A stretch of DNA of 64,000 nucleotides from Sclerodactyla briareus (Eukaryota; Echinodermata; Holothuroidea; Dendrochirotida; Sclerodactylidae). The stretch lies in NCBI GenBank assembly GCA_026419785.1, contig JAODTK010000222.1, forward strand, positions 1 to 64,000. The letters run 5' to 3'. This document shows, piece after piece, positions 1 through 11,684 of the stretch. The notes below the pieces were generated by a model that saw only the letters and a list, made by a program, of their open reading frames with translations, was not told where the DNA came from and searched no databases. The translations under genes and the position numbers were made by a program. Each line of letters opens with the position of its first letter. Position 1 is the stretch's first letter.

Positions 1-780
1 GTATGCAGTACGATCGTGTAGATTGCGGCTGGAATGGTAGTTTACTTCCGCATACACTTCAACAATTGTAGGGATATATCAGGCATACTAGTATAGCAGT
101 GACAGATGACAAACCAACAAACGACTGTTGGTATAGGCCTGCATCGAGCTTGCAATTGCTACTTGTTGCCATGAACATGAACTACGTGAATACTGAGTGT
201 CCTATGAATGGAGTGCGCGATCATTAGACCTTGGACGGGGATTGTCCTTGTCATATTTACACCAGCAGCTAAAATTTACTTCCCCGTTCATTGAAATGTC
301 CAGTAGGCCAATCAAAGGATAGTTATGACATGAGATAAACGATTAAGGTGCTAAACGTGAACAACTGATTGACACAACTTCAATCACTTAGTACTCGGCT
401 ACACACTCCCAACACTAACGACAACTTGTTCGAATATGATTCTGCTGGAAAGGCTTCGAGGCTCAATGTACCAGATGTTTTGACAAACGTGAAACCATAA
501 CCTGACAGCAATACTGGATCGAGATTACAGGTGGCGTAGCTGATGCCCCCGCCCTAATTGAATAGCCCCCCCCCCCTCACTTGAGATTAGAAGAAACAAA
601 TTGACCAGGGTACCTCTGCTCCAATTCCCCGAACTTGATCAAATGTGTTAATACGTGACCTAATTTTAACCAAATGTCAGGAAAATGCCGACATTTTCTC
701 GCGCTTTAAGCGGGATTCACTTTTTCCCTCAGTCTCAAGTGGGGGGGGGGGGGCGGCACACAGTGACACGTACCCTTGAA
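1..780. other. Unassigned leading stretch with C and G runs
   Basis: No open frame longer than chance and no recognised repeat. A C run lies at about 566-577 and a G run at about 741-753. The 40 bases before 825 end in a pyrimidine-poor but usable acceptor (…cattcag) that leads into the open frame described next. Confidence 0.4.
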
Positions 781-824
781 AGCCACAACGGCTCATCCAT
801 CCGTGAAAGCCTGCAAACATTCAG

Positions 825-1187
825 TTGATGGGACATGGGTTACCTGTTCACAACGTTTATTCATACCAAACCTTGACCATGATTCACCTCCATCAAAATG
901 CCAAGAGGCTTGATGATTCCTTGACACACACTGCATCGGACACTTCTAGACACTCCCTCCTCTCCGGAGACATCATTTATACGTCTTCAACTGATAGACG
1001 TTCTAGTAAACTAAGAAATATGACCACTTCTCGTAGAGCCCGGAGAGGTGGACGAGTTTTGTCCGTCGTAACTGCTCACAGCAGACCTCCAAAATTCCAA
1101 GTCCACTACTCGACAGCAGAACCAATAGCAAGACCTATACTTCCCACCACACTACAAGTAGAAGCCACCTCTCCGGAAAAAAAGTAA
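825..1187 (+). CDS. Candidate last exon of an unidentified protein (120 codons)
   Basis: An open frame of 120 codons begins right after a possible splice acceptor (cag at 822-824) and ends in TAA. The product is hydrophilic and rich in Ser, Thr and Arg, with a basic stretch (TTSRRARRGGR) near the middle. It has no membrane segment, no cysteines and no domain I know. It would fit a disordered C-terminal tail encoded by a terminal exon. The start is uncertain: TTG at 825 and ATG at 828 are both internal if this is a spliced exon. Its length is notable for sequence of this composition, but one orphan frame of this size can occur by chance in 64 kb. No partner exon was found upstream within the window. 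Confidence 0.3.
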   Translation: MMGHGLPVHNVYSYQTLTMIHLHQNAKRLDDSLTHTASDTSRHSLLSGDIIYTSSTDRRSSKLRNMTTSRRARRGGRVLSVVTAHSRPPKFQVHYSTAEPIARPILPTTLQVEATSPEKK

Positions 1188-2275
1188 ATATCAGTACTGG
1201 GGGAAAAAAACTCTCGCATGAAAACGGTCACTGTTTCCGCTTCGCCGCTCTTCCACGGAAGAGACGTCCCCAGTATAGACTACATAGCTTCTTCAACACT
1301 ACCGTTCCCTAATCGATTTGTAAGGCGGGAATGATGGTATACTGTATGGACACAATTTGATTACTTATTTTATCATTTTCACTCTTATATTTACGATAAC
1401 CATCAGCTCTCCACATGCAGGGAGATAATTCAACAGCCTGGTAGCCGGCAGACGGTCGTCCAGGTAATTGATTTTATTGATCACTGTTTTCTTGGCAATG
1501 AAAAAACAAGCGCAAGTCGAAACCGTCTTGATAGCTGCGACGGCAAAATTCCTCTGGCGAATACACTGCATGTTCTTTCACCATTCCAGCATTTATTGTG
1601 TGTTCGACATGTAATTGTCCTTAAAATGACTGTCAACCTTGGAATACTTTAAACATGTCTAACACGTTGGCCTAAATTTGCCTATGTGCCCATCCCAGAT
1701 TATATGTACCCAGCACAAATCTTCCTATGCCTATAGGCAGTGACCAGTGGAACACACTTGGAACTGCCTGTGAATCCACCATTGGTAGGCCTCAATTTAC
1801 TCCAGCTATGGTGTAGTTTCCAGCACAGGGGCTAAGTCGGCATACAGCACCCCATACTTGACATAATGAGAAGGTATGACAGATCTTGCTCACATAGACT
1901 GGTGTGAAGGTTGGGTACAAAATGTTAACAAATTACCTCCCTAAGAGTAGGCTCAATGGTAATGACTGTGGAAGACTAATTGGCGGTAACTAATGAAATT
2001 CATTTACATCCGAATCGATCACACGTCGCGCCATAAACTGGCACTGTCGCTCTGACAGTAGGCAGCCCCACCCACCCACCCGCGCAAGTTTGAACCTGAG
2101 CGCATGTACGGTTGAGAAGTTATGAGTGATTTGACGAACACACGGATCGAAGCGCAGTCGCTGACCTAACGACCTAATAAACTAACGAACGGACGGAGAG
2201 ACAAGCTGATGACTTGTATAGCAGCTTACCTTAACCCTCAGGGCTAAAAATGGGAGAAATTGGAAAGCACTAATT
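1188..2275. other. Unassigned, no gene seen
   Basis: Short frames only. There is no recognisable repeat family and no splice-flanked open block. The ORF on the minus strand at 1,365-1,571 has no features and I treat it as chance. Confidence 0.4.
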
Positions 2276-2279
2276 CACC

Positions 2280-2790
2280 TCAACAATACATACGTACCAT
2301 TTTAGCTGTCAGATGCGATTTAACGCCTCAATTCATAATAGTTTGGATTGAATAATAAGTCAGTTAACCCGAAATGGACTCAAACGGCACATTTTTCTGA
2401 GTCGAATTCATTCCATGTCGAGTTAAATGTGACCTGATTTTGATCAGAGTTTGACCGGTCAAAGGGCGTTTGGTTTAGCGATCAGAAGTAGTTTCACAGG
2501 CCTCAATTAACATTCGGATTGAATACCCATCGCACATCACTGTAATAACTTTTGGTGATTCGACGCAATGCATTGGTTCTTGACATACCCCCAATTTTTG
2601 AGGGGGGGCTAACGCTTGGCTCAAGATGGCTAGCATTCGAACTTGAACCTGATTTGAGTAAAGATGTGAACCAAAATTCAGTTTAGCAGTCAGGTGTGGT
2701 TACAGCCTAATTTATAACAATCCGGATTAACTACTCAATATGTAAAACCTTGGGTCAATATGATCCGGATCGAAACCGATACGCATCTTT
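2280..2790 (+). repeat. Three diverged tandem copies of a ~190 bp unit
   Basis: A recurring block reads approximately TTTAGCxGTCAG, then a T-rich gap, GCCTCAATT, a short gap and GGATTGAATA. It begins near 2,298, 2,472 and 2,683. Each block is followed by text containing gacctgattt or gacctgaatt. The copies are old and indel-rich, so period and ends are approximate. Confidence 0.45.
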
Positions 2791-2799
2791 GGAGTCATT

Positions 2800-3540
2800 T
2801 TGCAACAGTTTGAATTAAACTTGACCTGAATTGAAGACGATTTTTTTAATTTTTAATTTATTTCGTCTCTCCTGCCTACAATCCTGGGTCAGTCAATACG
2901 TCCCAAATGTTTTTTTTTGGCTAGAGTGAGAAGAAGGGCACCCGTCATTGCCTTTACTTGCGAGGAATTTCGCGTGACGATCTCATTACATACGGCACCA
3001 GCTACTTTCCGAAGGTTCTTGATATGACCGACCATGCACTAAATAATTGTATGATGCCCGCGCTTGTAACGGCCTTACAGAGTGGTCTTGTCAAAGATGT
3101 ATCATAAATCTGATTGCCCCCCTCTCTCGAATAGGCTTGAAGGACAACTCGATTGACTTCACAAGAGTTAGCATCGCGGAGAATGGAAAACTGTATCTAT
3201 AATGGTATCTAAGGTCGGCGAACACACATGTTCAATACGGGTTCCTATGTGGAGTATTATTGACCTTCAAAGTTTCGTCCTTACAGAGAAATTGGGGCGA
3301 ATCACAGTGCGTGCAATAAACACATACGTCGACATCATGGCAACACAGGAAAGTAGGTTCTGGTAATTGTTTCAATTTTGTTGATATGTCCACATTAGCG
3401 AATCTGTTGTCTTCCTCTACCAAAGTAACCGCAGCGACCCCCCAACCCACTACGCACAGGCAATCCTCTCCAGATCAGACTGAATGCTTTCGGAGTGAGA
3501 ATGATGTGGGAGTTGCAATGGAACCAAAGAATGTTGACAA
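2800..3540. other. Unassigned
   Basis: Intergenic or intronic sequence without a supported gene. The minus-strand frame at 3,232-3,450 has several Cys and His residues but no recognisable zinc-finger spacing and no splice support. Confidence 0.35.
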
Positions 3541-3544
3541 GTTT

Positions 3545-3650
3545 TGCAATACTGTATGACATCATTTATTATTGCATTATGGGATACTTTCACATCTTGT
3601 GCGATACACATGGCACAAACTTCAAAGACTGTAACTCGGTAACGGAAATT
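3545..3650 (+). repeat. Rep-F fragment
   Basis: The words TATGACATCATTTATTATTGC, split here by small changes, then 'atgggat', 'cttgtg', 'acacatg', 'aacttcaaagactgtaac' and 'cgtaacggaa' recur in the same order at 39,760-39,860 and 50,800-50,900. This is a short copy of the dispersed Rep-F family. Confidence 0.6.
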
Positions 3651-3725
3651 TATTTATTTATTTATTCTTATTAGTTATTTATGTATTTATATTTATTATT
3701 TATTTATTTATTTACATTTACATTC
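3647..3725 (+). repeat. (TTTA)n microsatellite
   Basis: Nearly uninterrupted TTTA/ATTT units with a few substitutions, directly after the Rep-F fragment. It may represent the A/T-rich tail of that repeat. Confidence 0.85.
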
Positions 3726-4084
3726 AAGAATGATGCGTAAAAGACTCGGTTAGCAAATTGCTCATCTAACCCGAAGGCCCAAATAATAAATAACCAGTCA
3801 ACATATTTCAAATTACATAAAATTCCGTGAAGAGGAAAATATTAGATAAAGTGACATGTAAACGTATGAGAGCCATAGAGGTCCATTAATAAAATCTTGG
3901 TTCATGAAAAATAATCGTACAAAACAAATGGAACCAAATGAGATAATCATCACTGGATGAAAATGTATAAGTGAGCGGGGACTCGCTCGTCATATGAAAC
4001 GCCTGGTAAAAATGAATTCATAGAACTTACCTAATATCCACATAAAAACTTCAAAATCCTCCAAAATATATATAGCTTCATAAA

Positions 4085-5790
4085 CATTCATATTATTTCG
4101 TTAATTAAATGTTTAGAACTGCTCAAGATTGCCCTCCCGAGCCATTTTTGGGGGTAAGTTATTGTCAGAAAATCATCGTAGCAGCATTGTCTGAAAAGGC
4201 GTCGTTGTAGTATTCCGGTCCGGTCTCACCCGGTAAAAAATAAATCGTAATAAATAATCAATAGTCGGTTTGAGACGTAGACGATCTTAACATTGTGAGT
4301 GCTTCTTCTGTAATTGGAATAAACGCTCTGCGATACTTCTTGGGTCATACATTGAGACCGTTTATATAGCATTGTGAACATCGTTCTTCCCTGATACGCT
4401 TATCGATTGTTGCTAATCCTAGTGTAGCAAGCATATAATCGAACTTAATTGGGTCAGGAATTCGCCCAAAATTACTATGGTGCGCGATTTTTTGCACACA
4501 CGTTACTTTTTTTGCATCTCGACATCCTTCATTTACCGACCATATGTACTACATTAGGTCAACAAGGCGGCATAATATACGACCGTGATAATCCAGTTTA
4601 CTGGTATTGTGTCAATGAATGGTTTTATATCTTCTTCAAAATAGCAATGCTCCTCCTGAAAAGTCTTGCAAAGGATAATCTACATTAGCATTCCAAGATA
4701 ATGTTTGATCCATATGCACCCCCAGTAGTTCTTCGTGGGTAACATTTCCAGAATGCGTTGTTCACATGTACTTAGAGCTAATCCTTCCTCTAATTCATCT
4801 TGTCTCGATAATTTTCTGTCCGGGAGCGCTAATCAACATAGTTTTAGTTTCACTGGGATTCAGCGCCATTCGTTTACGCTTACACCATTGCTTATTTTAA
4901 CACTGTCCATGCAGTGATTTAATCATTTATATTTGTTAATGTTTTACCAGCAACATAAAAGAATGTGCGCGGACTATGTTCTAACTAGAGGACCGAATAT
5001 CCTTTATATATAATATGAATCACAATGGTCCTAGAATAGATCTCTGAGGAACGCCACATACAACAGGCTCGGGATCAGAAAAGAGCCCATAATCTGAGCG
5101 CTGGGTTCTACCAGCAAGCGTCATACAAGAACATGTACTTTCCGAAAACCACTATAGACCCAACTTGCGTATAGAATTCATGATCGACCGATCAAAAGCT
5201 TGTCTTAGATCCAGACTACGTGGCTACAAAAATATCCTGCGTCGTTGCTCAATTCATCCGTACGGGCTTTTAGGAGAGCGTCTCGCCATGAGTGCAGTTC
5301 CCTGAATCCTGACTGAGCTGCTCTAAGTAGATCAAATCATTCAGGTATGTAATCAGGGCCATGGTGTACGCTGCTCTCAATACTCTTGGATCACCACTGG
5401 TTAGAATAGATATAGGACGACATTAGACAACGTCAAGGCTTGACCGTTTGCTATGGGGGTCACTCTTGCTTGTTTCCGTTGATGGAAAAACATTTGTTGT
5501 AATAATTAATTGATATGTGGAGTATACTTTCACAAATAACGCCTGCATGATCTTTAGACCATTTTAGCCATAATCCAACAGACCAGTGCTTATTGAGGTT
5601 CTAAAGAACTTGAATACCGCATCACGAAATCTTGTGAGACCAGCGGTATGTCGAAGAGGGTACCGATGAGGAGCTTATTTACAGATATACCTTTGGTTCT
5701 CGACGTCATTGGCCTGCTACCACAGTCCCACATACTGGGTTGGATACAGGGTGAAAAAAAATTGTTAATGCCTTCGCAAAACTCCTGTAC
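4085..5790 (-). mobile_element. Decayed LINE, reverse transcriptase and C-terminal part (Jockey/CR1-like)
   Basis: Read on the minus strand across several frames, the order of landmarks is that of a non-LTR retrotransposon reverse transcriptase. First comes a block like FPSTWKQARVTPI (near 5,480). Then come a degraded NYRPISIL (near 5,400), AQSGFRELHS (near 5,290), QAFDRSIMNSIRKLGL (near 5,180), VVCGVPQRSILGPL (near 5,050) and a degraded Y-x-D-D region (near 4,950). These are followed by WCKRKRMALNPSETKTMLIS (near 4,850), the LLGV block after it (near 4,730), and a tail with PPKMAREGNLEQF (near 4,130). No single frame stays open, with many stops and frame changes, so it is a dead copy. The endonuclease end is not recognisable upstream of about 5,790. 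Confidence 0.85.
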
Positions 5791-5799
5791 CTCAATATC

Positions 5800-6400
5800 T
5801 TAATCATAGACTATAACGAAACTGGGTGATTTTTGAACTTTCATGTCAGTGTTGTTTGATTGGACATTCGTAGGAGATTCCAATGCTTTCAAATAGAGTT
5901 TCCTTTGTGTTCAATTATGGCAGTGTATGAACTCGGGTTAGGACTGAAGCATTCAGTTTTTTTTTTTCCAGCTAATATATAGCCTCTCTATAATTTACCT
6001 TTAGTTGTCCTTACAATCCCTTGGAGATGAGCACTGTAGGCCAGCTCCCACCCCCCCGGTTATGCTTCCATATGGCTGGTAGAGTGGACACACCAAGGTC
6101 AGCTTTGTGATGACACAGGAAAACTGACGCCATTGGTGAGTCACTTTAAATACGAAACGATAAATTTTAATGGACCACGCACGGGTATCGGGCAGTGCGT
6201 CATGCAATTGGCAGAGGCGTCACTGCCAGTTCTCGTGTTAGTGGTACGGCTGTTGTTATTAACGGGTACGCGCGGGGCAATAGGAAAGGCAGTCCGATCC
6301 CGTCCCCGAACAGACAAACCTGTAGCATAAGTTATGTTTACTGAACATGGTAATTTCCCGAGTCACGAATCGGAAAGACGCAAAATAAAACAATATTGTT
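5800..6400. other. Unassigned spacer between LINE and foldback element
   Basis: May hold the ruined 5' part of the LINE, but I cannot recognise it. A T-run lies at about 5,959-5,968. Two overlapping short frames on opposite strands around 6,001-6,330 have no family features. Confidence 0.35.
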
Positions 6401-6415
6401 CCAGCAAACACACGT

Positions 6416-6640
6416 CTGTACTGACCGTTTTGTAATAAACGTGCAATTTGTAATAGTGGCCGTTTTGTATTAAAATGGCCTGTTTTGTATAGCTGGCCCG
6501 TATTGTAATAAAATTAGCCCGTTTTTTAATAAAAAAGCTAGCCAGTTTGTAATAAATTTTGGGCCCAATTTGTAATAAAAAGCTGGCCCGTTTTGAATGA
6601 AAACTGCCGCAATTTTGTAAAAACTTTTTCTATGGAAACC
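6416..6640 (+). repeat. Outer array, left arm of foldback element
   Basis: Degenerate tandem units of about 27-33 bp with the core CCGTTTTGTAATAAAA followed by GCTGGCC or CTGCCG-like text. Seven to eight units can be counted. The unit order aligns with the right-arm array read on the opposite strand. Confidence 0.8.
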
Positions 6641-6764
6641 ACTGGACTTATTAGGACTCAGGACAATCCATATCAATTTTACAGTATCTCTATAAGCCTG
6701 AGAGAGAGAAATCGATTTGCATGATAAGCGCTGGGAGCCACATGCAAAATGTTGATTATCTTAG

Positions 6765-7145
6765 TACGACACTTCTTCAGTGCGATATAAGTTTTCGTCC
6801 GAGACCTCGTTATTCCGAAAATAACAGAAAAACCATGTTTCAGTATCTGACAATCTCAGTCCGAAAGTAGTAGGAAAACACGTATCAGTTGGAAAATAGA
6901 ATTGGCGATTTCAGTCCGACACACCTTCCGTCTGACAAGTCTTCCAGTCTTCTGAAGTAGAACATGTCGTTCAGTCGTTTTTTTTTGGAATAGAACGTTT
7001 TCAGTCCAACACGACAGTCCAGTCCGACAAGTCTCAGTCCCGAAACACTGACACGTGTCAGTCCGAAAAAAAATAAAGTAACGTGTTTAGTCGACAAGTA
7101 TTCAGTCAAAAAACAGCATATCCATCATCAGTCCGAAAATCAATA
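6765..7145 (+). repeat. Inner array, left arm of foldback element
   Basis: Repeated word CAGTCCGAAA or CAGTCCGACA, spaced about 20-35 bp and often followed by ACGTGT. At least ten occurrences, several damaged by small indels. Confidence 0.75.
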
Positions 7146-7149
7146 ACAT

Positions 7150-8830
7150 GTCGTCATTCCGAAATTCAAACAACCCCGTTAGTAACAATCACATGTAAAA
7201 AGGTTATAATCAGATAAAACAATTCATGGACAAAAATTACGATGACGCAAACAAGTTGCAAGGCAAGAACTAATCAGATTTTCAGCCTGAAATTTGCTAA
7301 TTAGGTGGAATAAGTATCATAATTGAGGTGATTTTTTACCTTGTCCATATTTTGATGGTAGATTTAGGAAGATGGTTGATTGAAGCGGACTATGTCTCTT
7401 CGCGTAAGCACGCTCGTACGGATAGGACGGCGTATTTGTCCGAATTATATCAATGCGGTATATCGGCCTATACACAAAGGCAAATTAGCAACTCCGCAGT
7501 AATTGTCGTGGATTTAATATCGGATCTTCCTTTACTCGCGTGGGTAAGGCCTGCGAACTATATTTTTCGGGCAATGTGGGTTTAAAAATAGTGAGCACGA
7601 GAGAGTCACACATAGCTAAAACTCGCAATTTAGGTCAAGTGGGGTTGGTGGTAGAACACTCTTTCTATTAGGCATGTCTCTGGCAATACGCTGCAATTTT
7701 TAGTATAAATTTACAACTTAAACAACAAATCAGCGCCGACCATTATTAATAGGGGGGTTTTCCGACAGAATATTCCCCTTGAGCTAGTGAATTAACGCGA
7801 TTATTCCACTCTGAATTTCTATTAAAACTGGATATGTCAAACAGGCATATCAGTACCTACCAAATTTTGCGAGTTGGTGTTGAGCAAGGATGAGAATTAG
7901 GTAGCCCTAATAAAAGAATTAATTATGCAATGTTTAACTTCGTCAGAATATCATCGACTACATCTGATGCGGTTTTGGTCTCTTATTCAAATCTTGATGG
8001 GTGTTTTTTGTAATTGTAACAGTAGATTGAAGGCCACTGCGTTTATCGGAAATACTTGAAGTAGGTATATTTGGTCCGACAGGTTTAGTAATTAATTGAC
8101 GTGAGACACGTGAAACGTGAACCCCCTACGGGTAACTCAAATGAACTGACCTCAAAGCAATAAGGATCATGTGGGCCTAAATTTAACTGAATAACCCAAC
8201 AATAAAGGACGTATTAACATGATTATTCTTCTATTCATATCACACTTTTCAGTTTAAAATCACCATCGGTCTTGACGGTCTGCACCAAAGTCAATGATTT
8301 GTGTGACCTCTAGTCCAGTCTCCCGTACACTGACCCAAACAGATTTCAGCACAAGGATTTTTCATTTCGACCTCTATGGATTTATAGGCCTACCTATAAT
8401 TTCACCACACTTACAAAACTCCTATAAAAAATAGACGGGCCAGTTTAGTGTCTTAACACTCAAAGCTTGGCGGATTGTTCAGAAACTTACATTGGTAACA
8501 AGACTACAAGAGCGTATTTTATTTACCCTTTACTAAATTTTAAAGTTTCGAACTTGTTTGGGTCACCGTATTGTCTTATATATAACATGGCAATACCGTA
8601 TGAAATCACGCGGAAAAAAAAAAAATGCGGAACCCGTTCAGACGATCAAAAATGGTAATTTACGATAAACTGCAACTGTACAAACAGACTTTTGTGGATA
8701 GTGCCGATATACCGTAATCGAACCACACGTCCTATGGGTAATGTTTGTTGTGACGTCATACACGAGTCGACGCTTATCGTAAGACGACAGTATGCCCCTT
8801 AATGCTTGAAAATTGTCTGACAATAGGAAC
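7150..8830. other. Central segment of foldback element, no recognised gene
   Basis: AT-rich. The longest open frame is 85 codons (7,328-7,585, +), with no motif I recognise. A 63-codon frame at 8,467-8,658 ends in a Lys run encoded by an A homopolymer. I find no DDE, tyrosine or other transposase motif, so the copy is probably non-autonomous. Confidence 0.4.
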
Positions 8831-8834
8831 CTGG

Positions 8835-9085
8835 CTTTGACATTTGAATACTTTGGAAGTGAAGGGTGTATTTCGTTTTCGGACGGACAGTGTGTATTTG
8901 ATGTTTCGGACTGAAGCGTGTGGACTGAAGGCGGTCGGACTGAAAGGGTATTCTATTTCGGAACGTTTGGCTCCTACGACGGTTGTGAAGACGTACATTC
9001 TGGTTTCGGACTTGAATGAGTGTTTTCATTTTCGGACTGCCAATACGTGTCGGTACTGGAACGACTGTCGGCGGCATGTACCCTG
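8835..9085 (-). repeat. Inner array, right arm of foldback element
   Basis: On the plus strand the word TTTCGGACTG (reverse of CAGTCCGAAA) recurs every 20-40 bp. This is the inverted counterpart of 6,765-7,145. The regular spacing opens several overlapping frames on both strands; none is a gene. Confidence 0.75.
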
Positions 9086-9267
9086 ACGATTGGATTAGTC
9101 AAACGTCGCATGGCCCCCCCAACCCCCTATCCAAGAATTCCCCTGACTCCAAGGCTACTAAGCATGTTACACGAATGTGAGGACACTTACTGGAAAATGG
9201 ATTATGCGGTCGCCCGGAGAGTAGTTAAGTTCAGCCCAGTGTTCCAAACAAGTGAGTTATTACATTT

Positions 9268-9492
9268 ACGGCAGGTTTTATTACCAAAACGGGGCCAGCT
9301 TTTTTATTACAAATTGGGGCCAGAAATGTATTACAAAACGGGCTGCTAGCTTTTTATTACAAAAACGGAGTAATTTTATTACAAAAGGGCCCAGATATTA
9401 CAAATTGCGGCAGTTTTAGTACAAAACGGGACGCACAAGAAGCTATTACAAATTGCCAGCGTTTATGACCAAAACGGGTCAGTAGTACACAG
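9268..9492 (-). repeat. Outer array, right arm of foldback element
   Basis: Units TTTTATTACAAAACGGG with GGCCAGC linkers, the inverted counterpart of 6,416-6,640. Alignment with the left array holds over essentially its full length, with indels. Confidence 0.8.
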
Positions 9493-9500
9493 TCTTCACA

Positions 9501-10495
9501 AAGCCTCTTATTGTGGACTCGCGTACACCTCTCGTTCGTTGGGGGGGGTGTATTTCGGGTGAATTACTCAGCATTTTCTGTGGGCAATATATAATCAGCG
9601 ACAACTGTGGCGGTTCGATCGATGGGCTGCAGCGGTTTTCAACATACTGTGTTGCTATGAATGAGATCACGAGCGAATGTAGAGCAAGTGTCACCGAGTC
9701 TTAAACAAGATAAGCTACTGGCATGACACTCGGGCCTGACTAGTTGGTTCTTCAAATCAGCATCTTGGTACTCTTCCCATTGCGCTACTGCATGCAAGCT
9801 TTCACTTGAATTCACTCATGCACGGTTCACACAGCCGAAGTATGTACAATTCACAATATATCATTATATATATATCCACTGGAAATACCAACCTTACAAT
9901 TCTGACACAGACTTGGGTAAGGGCATACAAGAACGTTCCTACCTGGTCTTCTTATCTACCACCGGGCCTCCATTTTTCAAGGGCCATTTCCAGGAAAAAT
10001 TGTAAAATGTTCAAATTGAAGCAACATATATGGTCATATTAAGGACAGGTGTGTTCAGGTATTGAAGTCAAAATCCACCGGCGGGTCATTTCTGGCAGGG
10101 ATGGCACTTCGGGAGTGGACTCACTGAAGATACGGCACTTATCCACAGATTGACTTACCATGAATTCGATGTTGTTATTACTACTACGCATGTCAATACT
10201 ACATATGGTGTATTCAGCGAGTCATGGTCAAATTGTCAGCCCGGAGTCAGTTTTGGCTTTTTGTGATTAGTTACGAGATATTATTTCAAACAGTCAAAGG
10301 CTCATGAGTACGAGTTGCTCATCATTGTTGGAGGGCATTATTTTTGTGCTCTCTATTCTCAAGTAACAATTGAAGAGTCATATATAGCCAAACACTGTAC
10401 ATACAGGTTTGAGCTCTTGCGCCATTGGTGGCTCTCGGGTTCTAACCCTAATAGAAGTTGGGGTAAGTTCATTTAACAGCTGTGGTGTCGCCTGT
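9501..10495. other. Unassigned
   Basis: No supported gene. Opposite-strand overlapping frames at 9,479-9,704 are shadows of each other, without motifs. A G run lies near 9,541-9,548. Confidence 0.35.
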
Positions 10496-10499
10496 TTAT

Positions 10500-11010
10500 T
10501 CTAGCGTTGTCGGGTGACGATAAATTTCAAATACCGGCAGCCGCCCGCCGTATCCACCATGGTTGCACTCCCATAAATTAAAACTATCAATACGCATGTG
10601 ACGATGCAGTTAAATAATGATGCTCCGTAGGGAGGTGTGGGTTGTAAGATTCGTCCTTCGGAAATCCCCACCCGCCGTATGAGGCGGCTATAAGGCTGGG
10701 ATGCAGATGCGGAGTCGTATACGGAACGACGCCACGAATGGCGGATTATTGCGAGTGCGAACATGAAGCCTGCCTAAATGAGTTGCAGCTGGTTTGTAGA
10801 GATCGAGACAATTTCCGAAACAGCAAAAAATCATCCGAATAAACTACCATGTGTACGATTTTTTTTTTAATATCTCCCCAATAAAGCCACTTAACGTCCT
10901 TATTCATGAGTTGCATAGATATTTATGGCCCTTTCACGTTATTATACAGTTGATATAAAAATGTCAACCTCCCTCGCAAAATTCTCACATCCATACCACA
11001 CGCACAAACC
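10500..11010. repeat. GC-rich segment with TATGCGG-type words
   Basis: Contains GGCTGGGAT, then ATGCGGAGTCGTATACGGAACG at about 10,695-10,725 (22 bases overall, with a gap after the first word). These resemble the ends of the small elements at 11,015 and 13,862. It may be one end of a further, older copy whose partner end I could not place. Confidence 0.3.
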
Positions 11011-11014
11011 ACAC

Positions 11015-11375
11015 CCGCTCTAGGAATCCACTGTTGCGTATGCGGGTCCGGAACGCCCTTGAGGGCCAGTGTCTGAATGTGTTCTTTTTGGTTTTCAAAG
11101 ATAAATATTGGTTCCACAGAGGCGAGAAATCTAATTGAGAGCAAACCAACAATGAATGGGCAAAATAGGCAGGCACATTCCAATGACTTGCGTGCACCGC
11201 GAATATATGCTATGGATATCTTCCTCAAAAAACTAATCATCGAGACATGCATGGGCTGCTGCATTTTTAGGGTCCTTCTTCCATGAGCTTATAGCGTGTT
11301 CCCTTCTGAAAGTTCGTTTTCACATCCATCCCGAGCACGCATACGCTACCTGAGTCCCAGCCTCAAGGTGGGATT
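11015..11375 (+). mobile_element. Non-autonomous inverted-repeat element, copy 1
   Basis: The left end reads GGAATCCACTG then GCGTATGCGG. The interior 'ggttccacag', 'tctaattgag', 'gggcaaaa', 'atcttcctcaaaa' and 'ttcgttttc' recurs in the same order in the element at 13,862-14,270. The right end contains GCATACGC near CATCCC. It has no coding capacity. Ends are approximate, because a second GGGATTCC…TATGCGG block (11,370-11,490) follows at once and may be another partial copy. Confidence 0.5.
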
Positions 11376-11560
11376 CCTTTCCTTCAACTCGTATGCGGAC
11401 GCGAGGTGCGGTAACCGGGTTGCGGACCTCAATCGCTCCCTGTTATATTCAATGGGTGTTGTGACTCCATAAGTACGGACGCGGAATGCGGGGTATCGCG
11501 GGGTGCAACAGTCAGAACAAACCGATCGTTCCCTGGTAGCCATGGGTCCGGTATGCGAGT
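11376..11560. repeat. Related terminal segment, GGATTCC…TATGCGG words
   Basis: Three spaced words (cgtatgcggacgcg, gtacggacgcggaatgcgg, ggtccggtatgcg) match the end motif of the neighbouring element. Probably subterminal repeats of a damaged additional copy. Confidence 0.35.
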
Positions 11561-11684
11561 ACCATTGTCTTCTGCGTTATAACGTCATCCGCGCCTGATA
11601 ATTTCTGTCTCTACTATTATATTCACTGGTGCATGGCGCGCCCCACTCCCACAAAATAAGCTAAGATGCCACGATGGTTTGGGT

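Larger units (their letters stand above)
6405..9500. mobile_element. Foldback-type (TU-like) element with composite inverted-repeat arms
   Basis: Two long arms are inverted copies of each other in their array parts. The left arm has an outer array at 6,416-6,640 and an inner array at 6,765-7,145. The right arm mirrors this with an inner array at 8,835-9,085 and an outer array at 9,268-9,492, both on the other strand. The outer edges also match: 'tctgtactgacc' on the left against 'gtgtactactgaccc' read backwards on the right. The ~1.7 kb centre (7,150-8,830) holds no recognisable transposase. Foldback elements such as sea urchin TU and Drosophila FB are known for long inverted repeats built from short tandem repeats, and this layout fits them. 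Non-array pieces inside the two arms (6,640-6,765 and 9,090-9,265) do not match each other. Target-site duplication could not be fixed by eye. Confidence 0.65.

Noticed and set aside
11610-11630. TCTCTACTA word resembling a Helitron 5' end
   Set aside because: It is not preceded by A. No CTRR end with an adjacent hairpin was found at a sensible distance, and no Rep/helicase motif is present.
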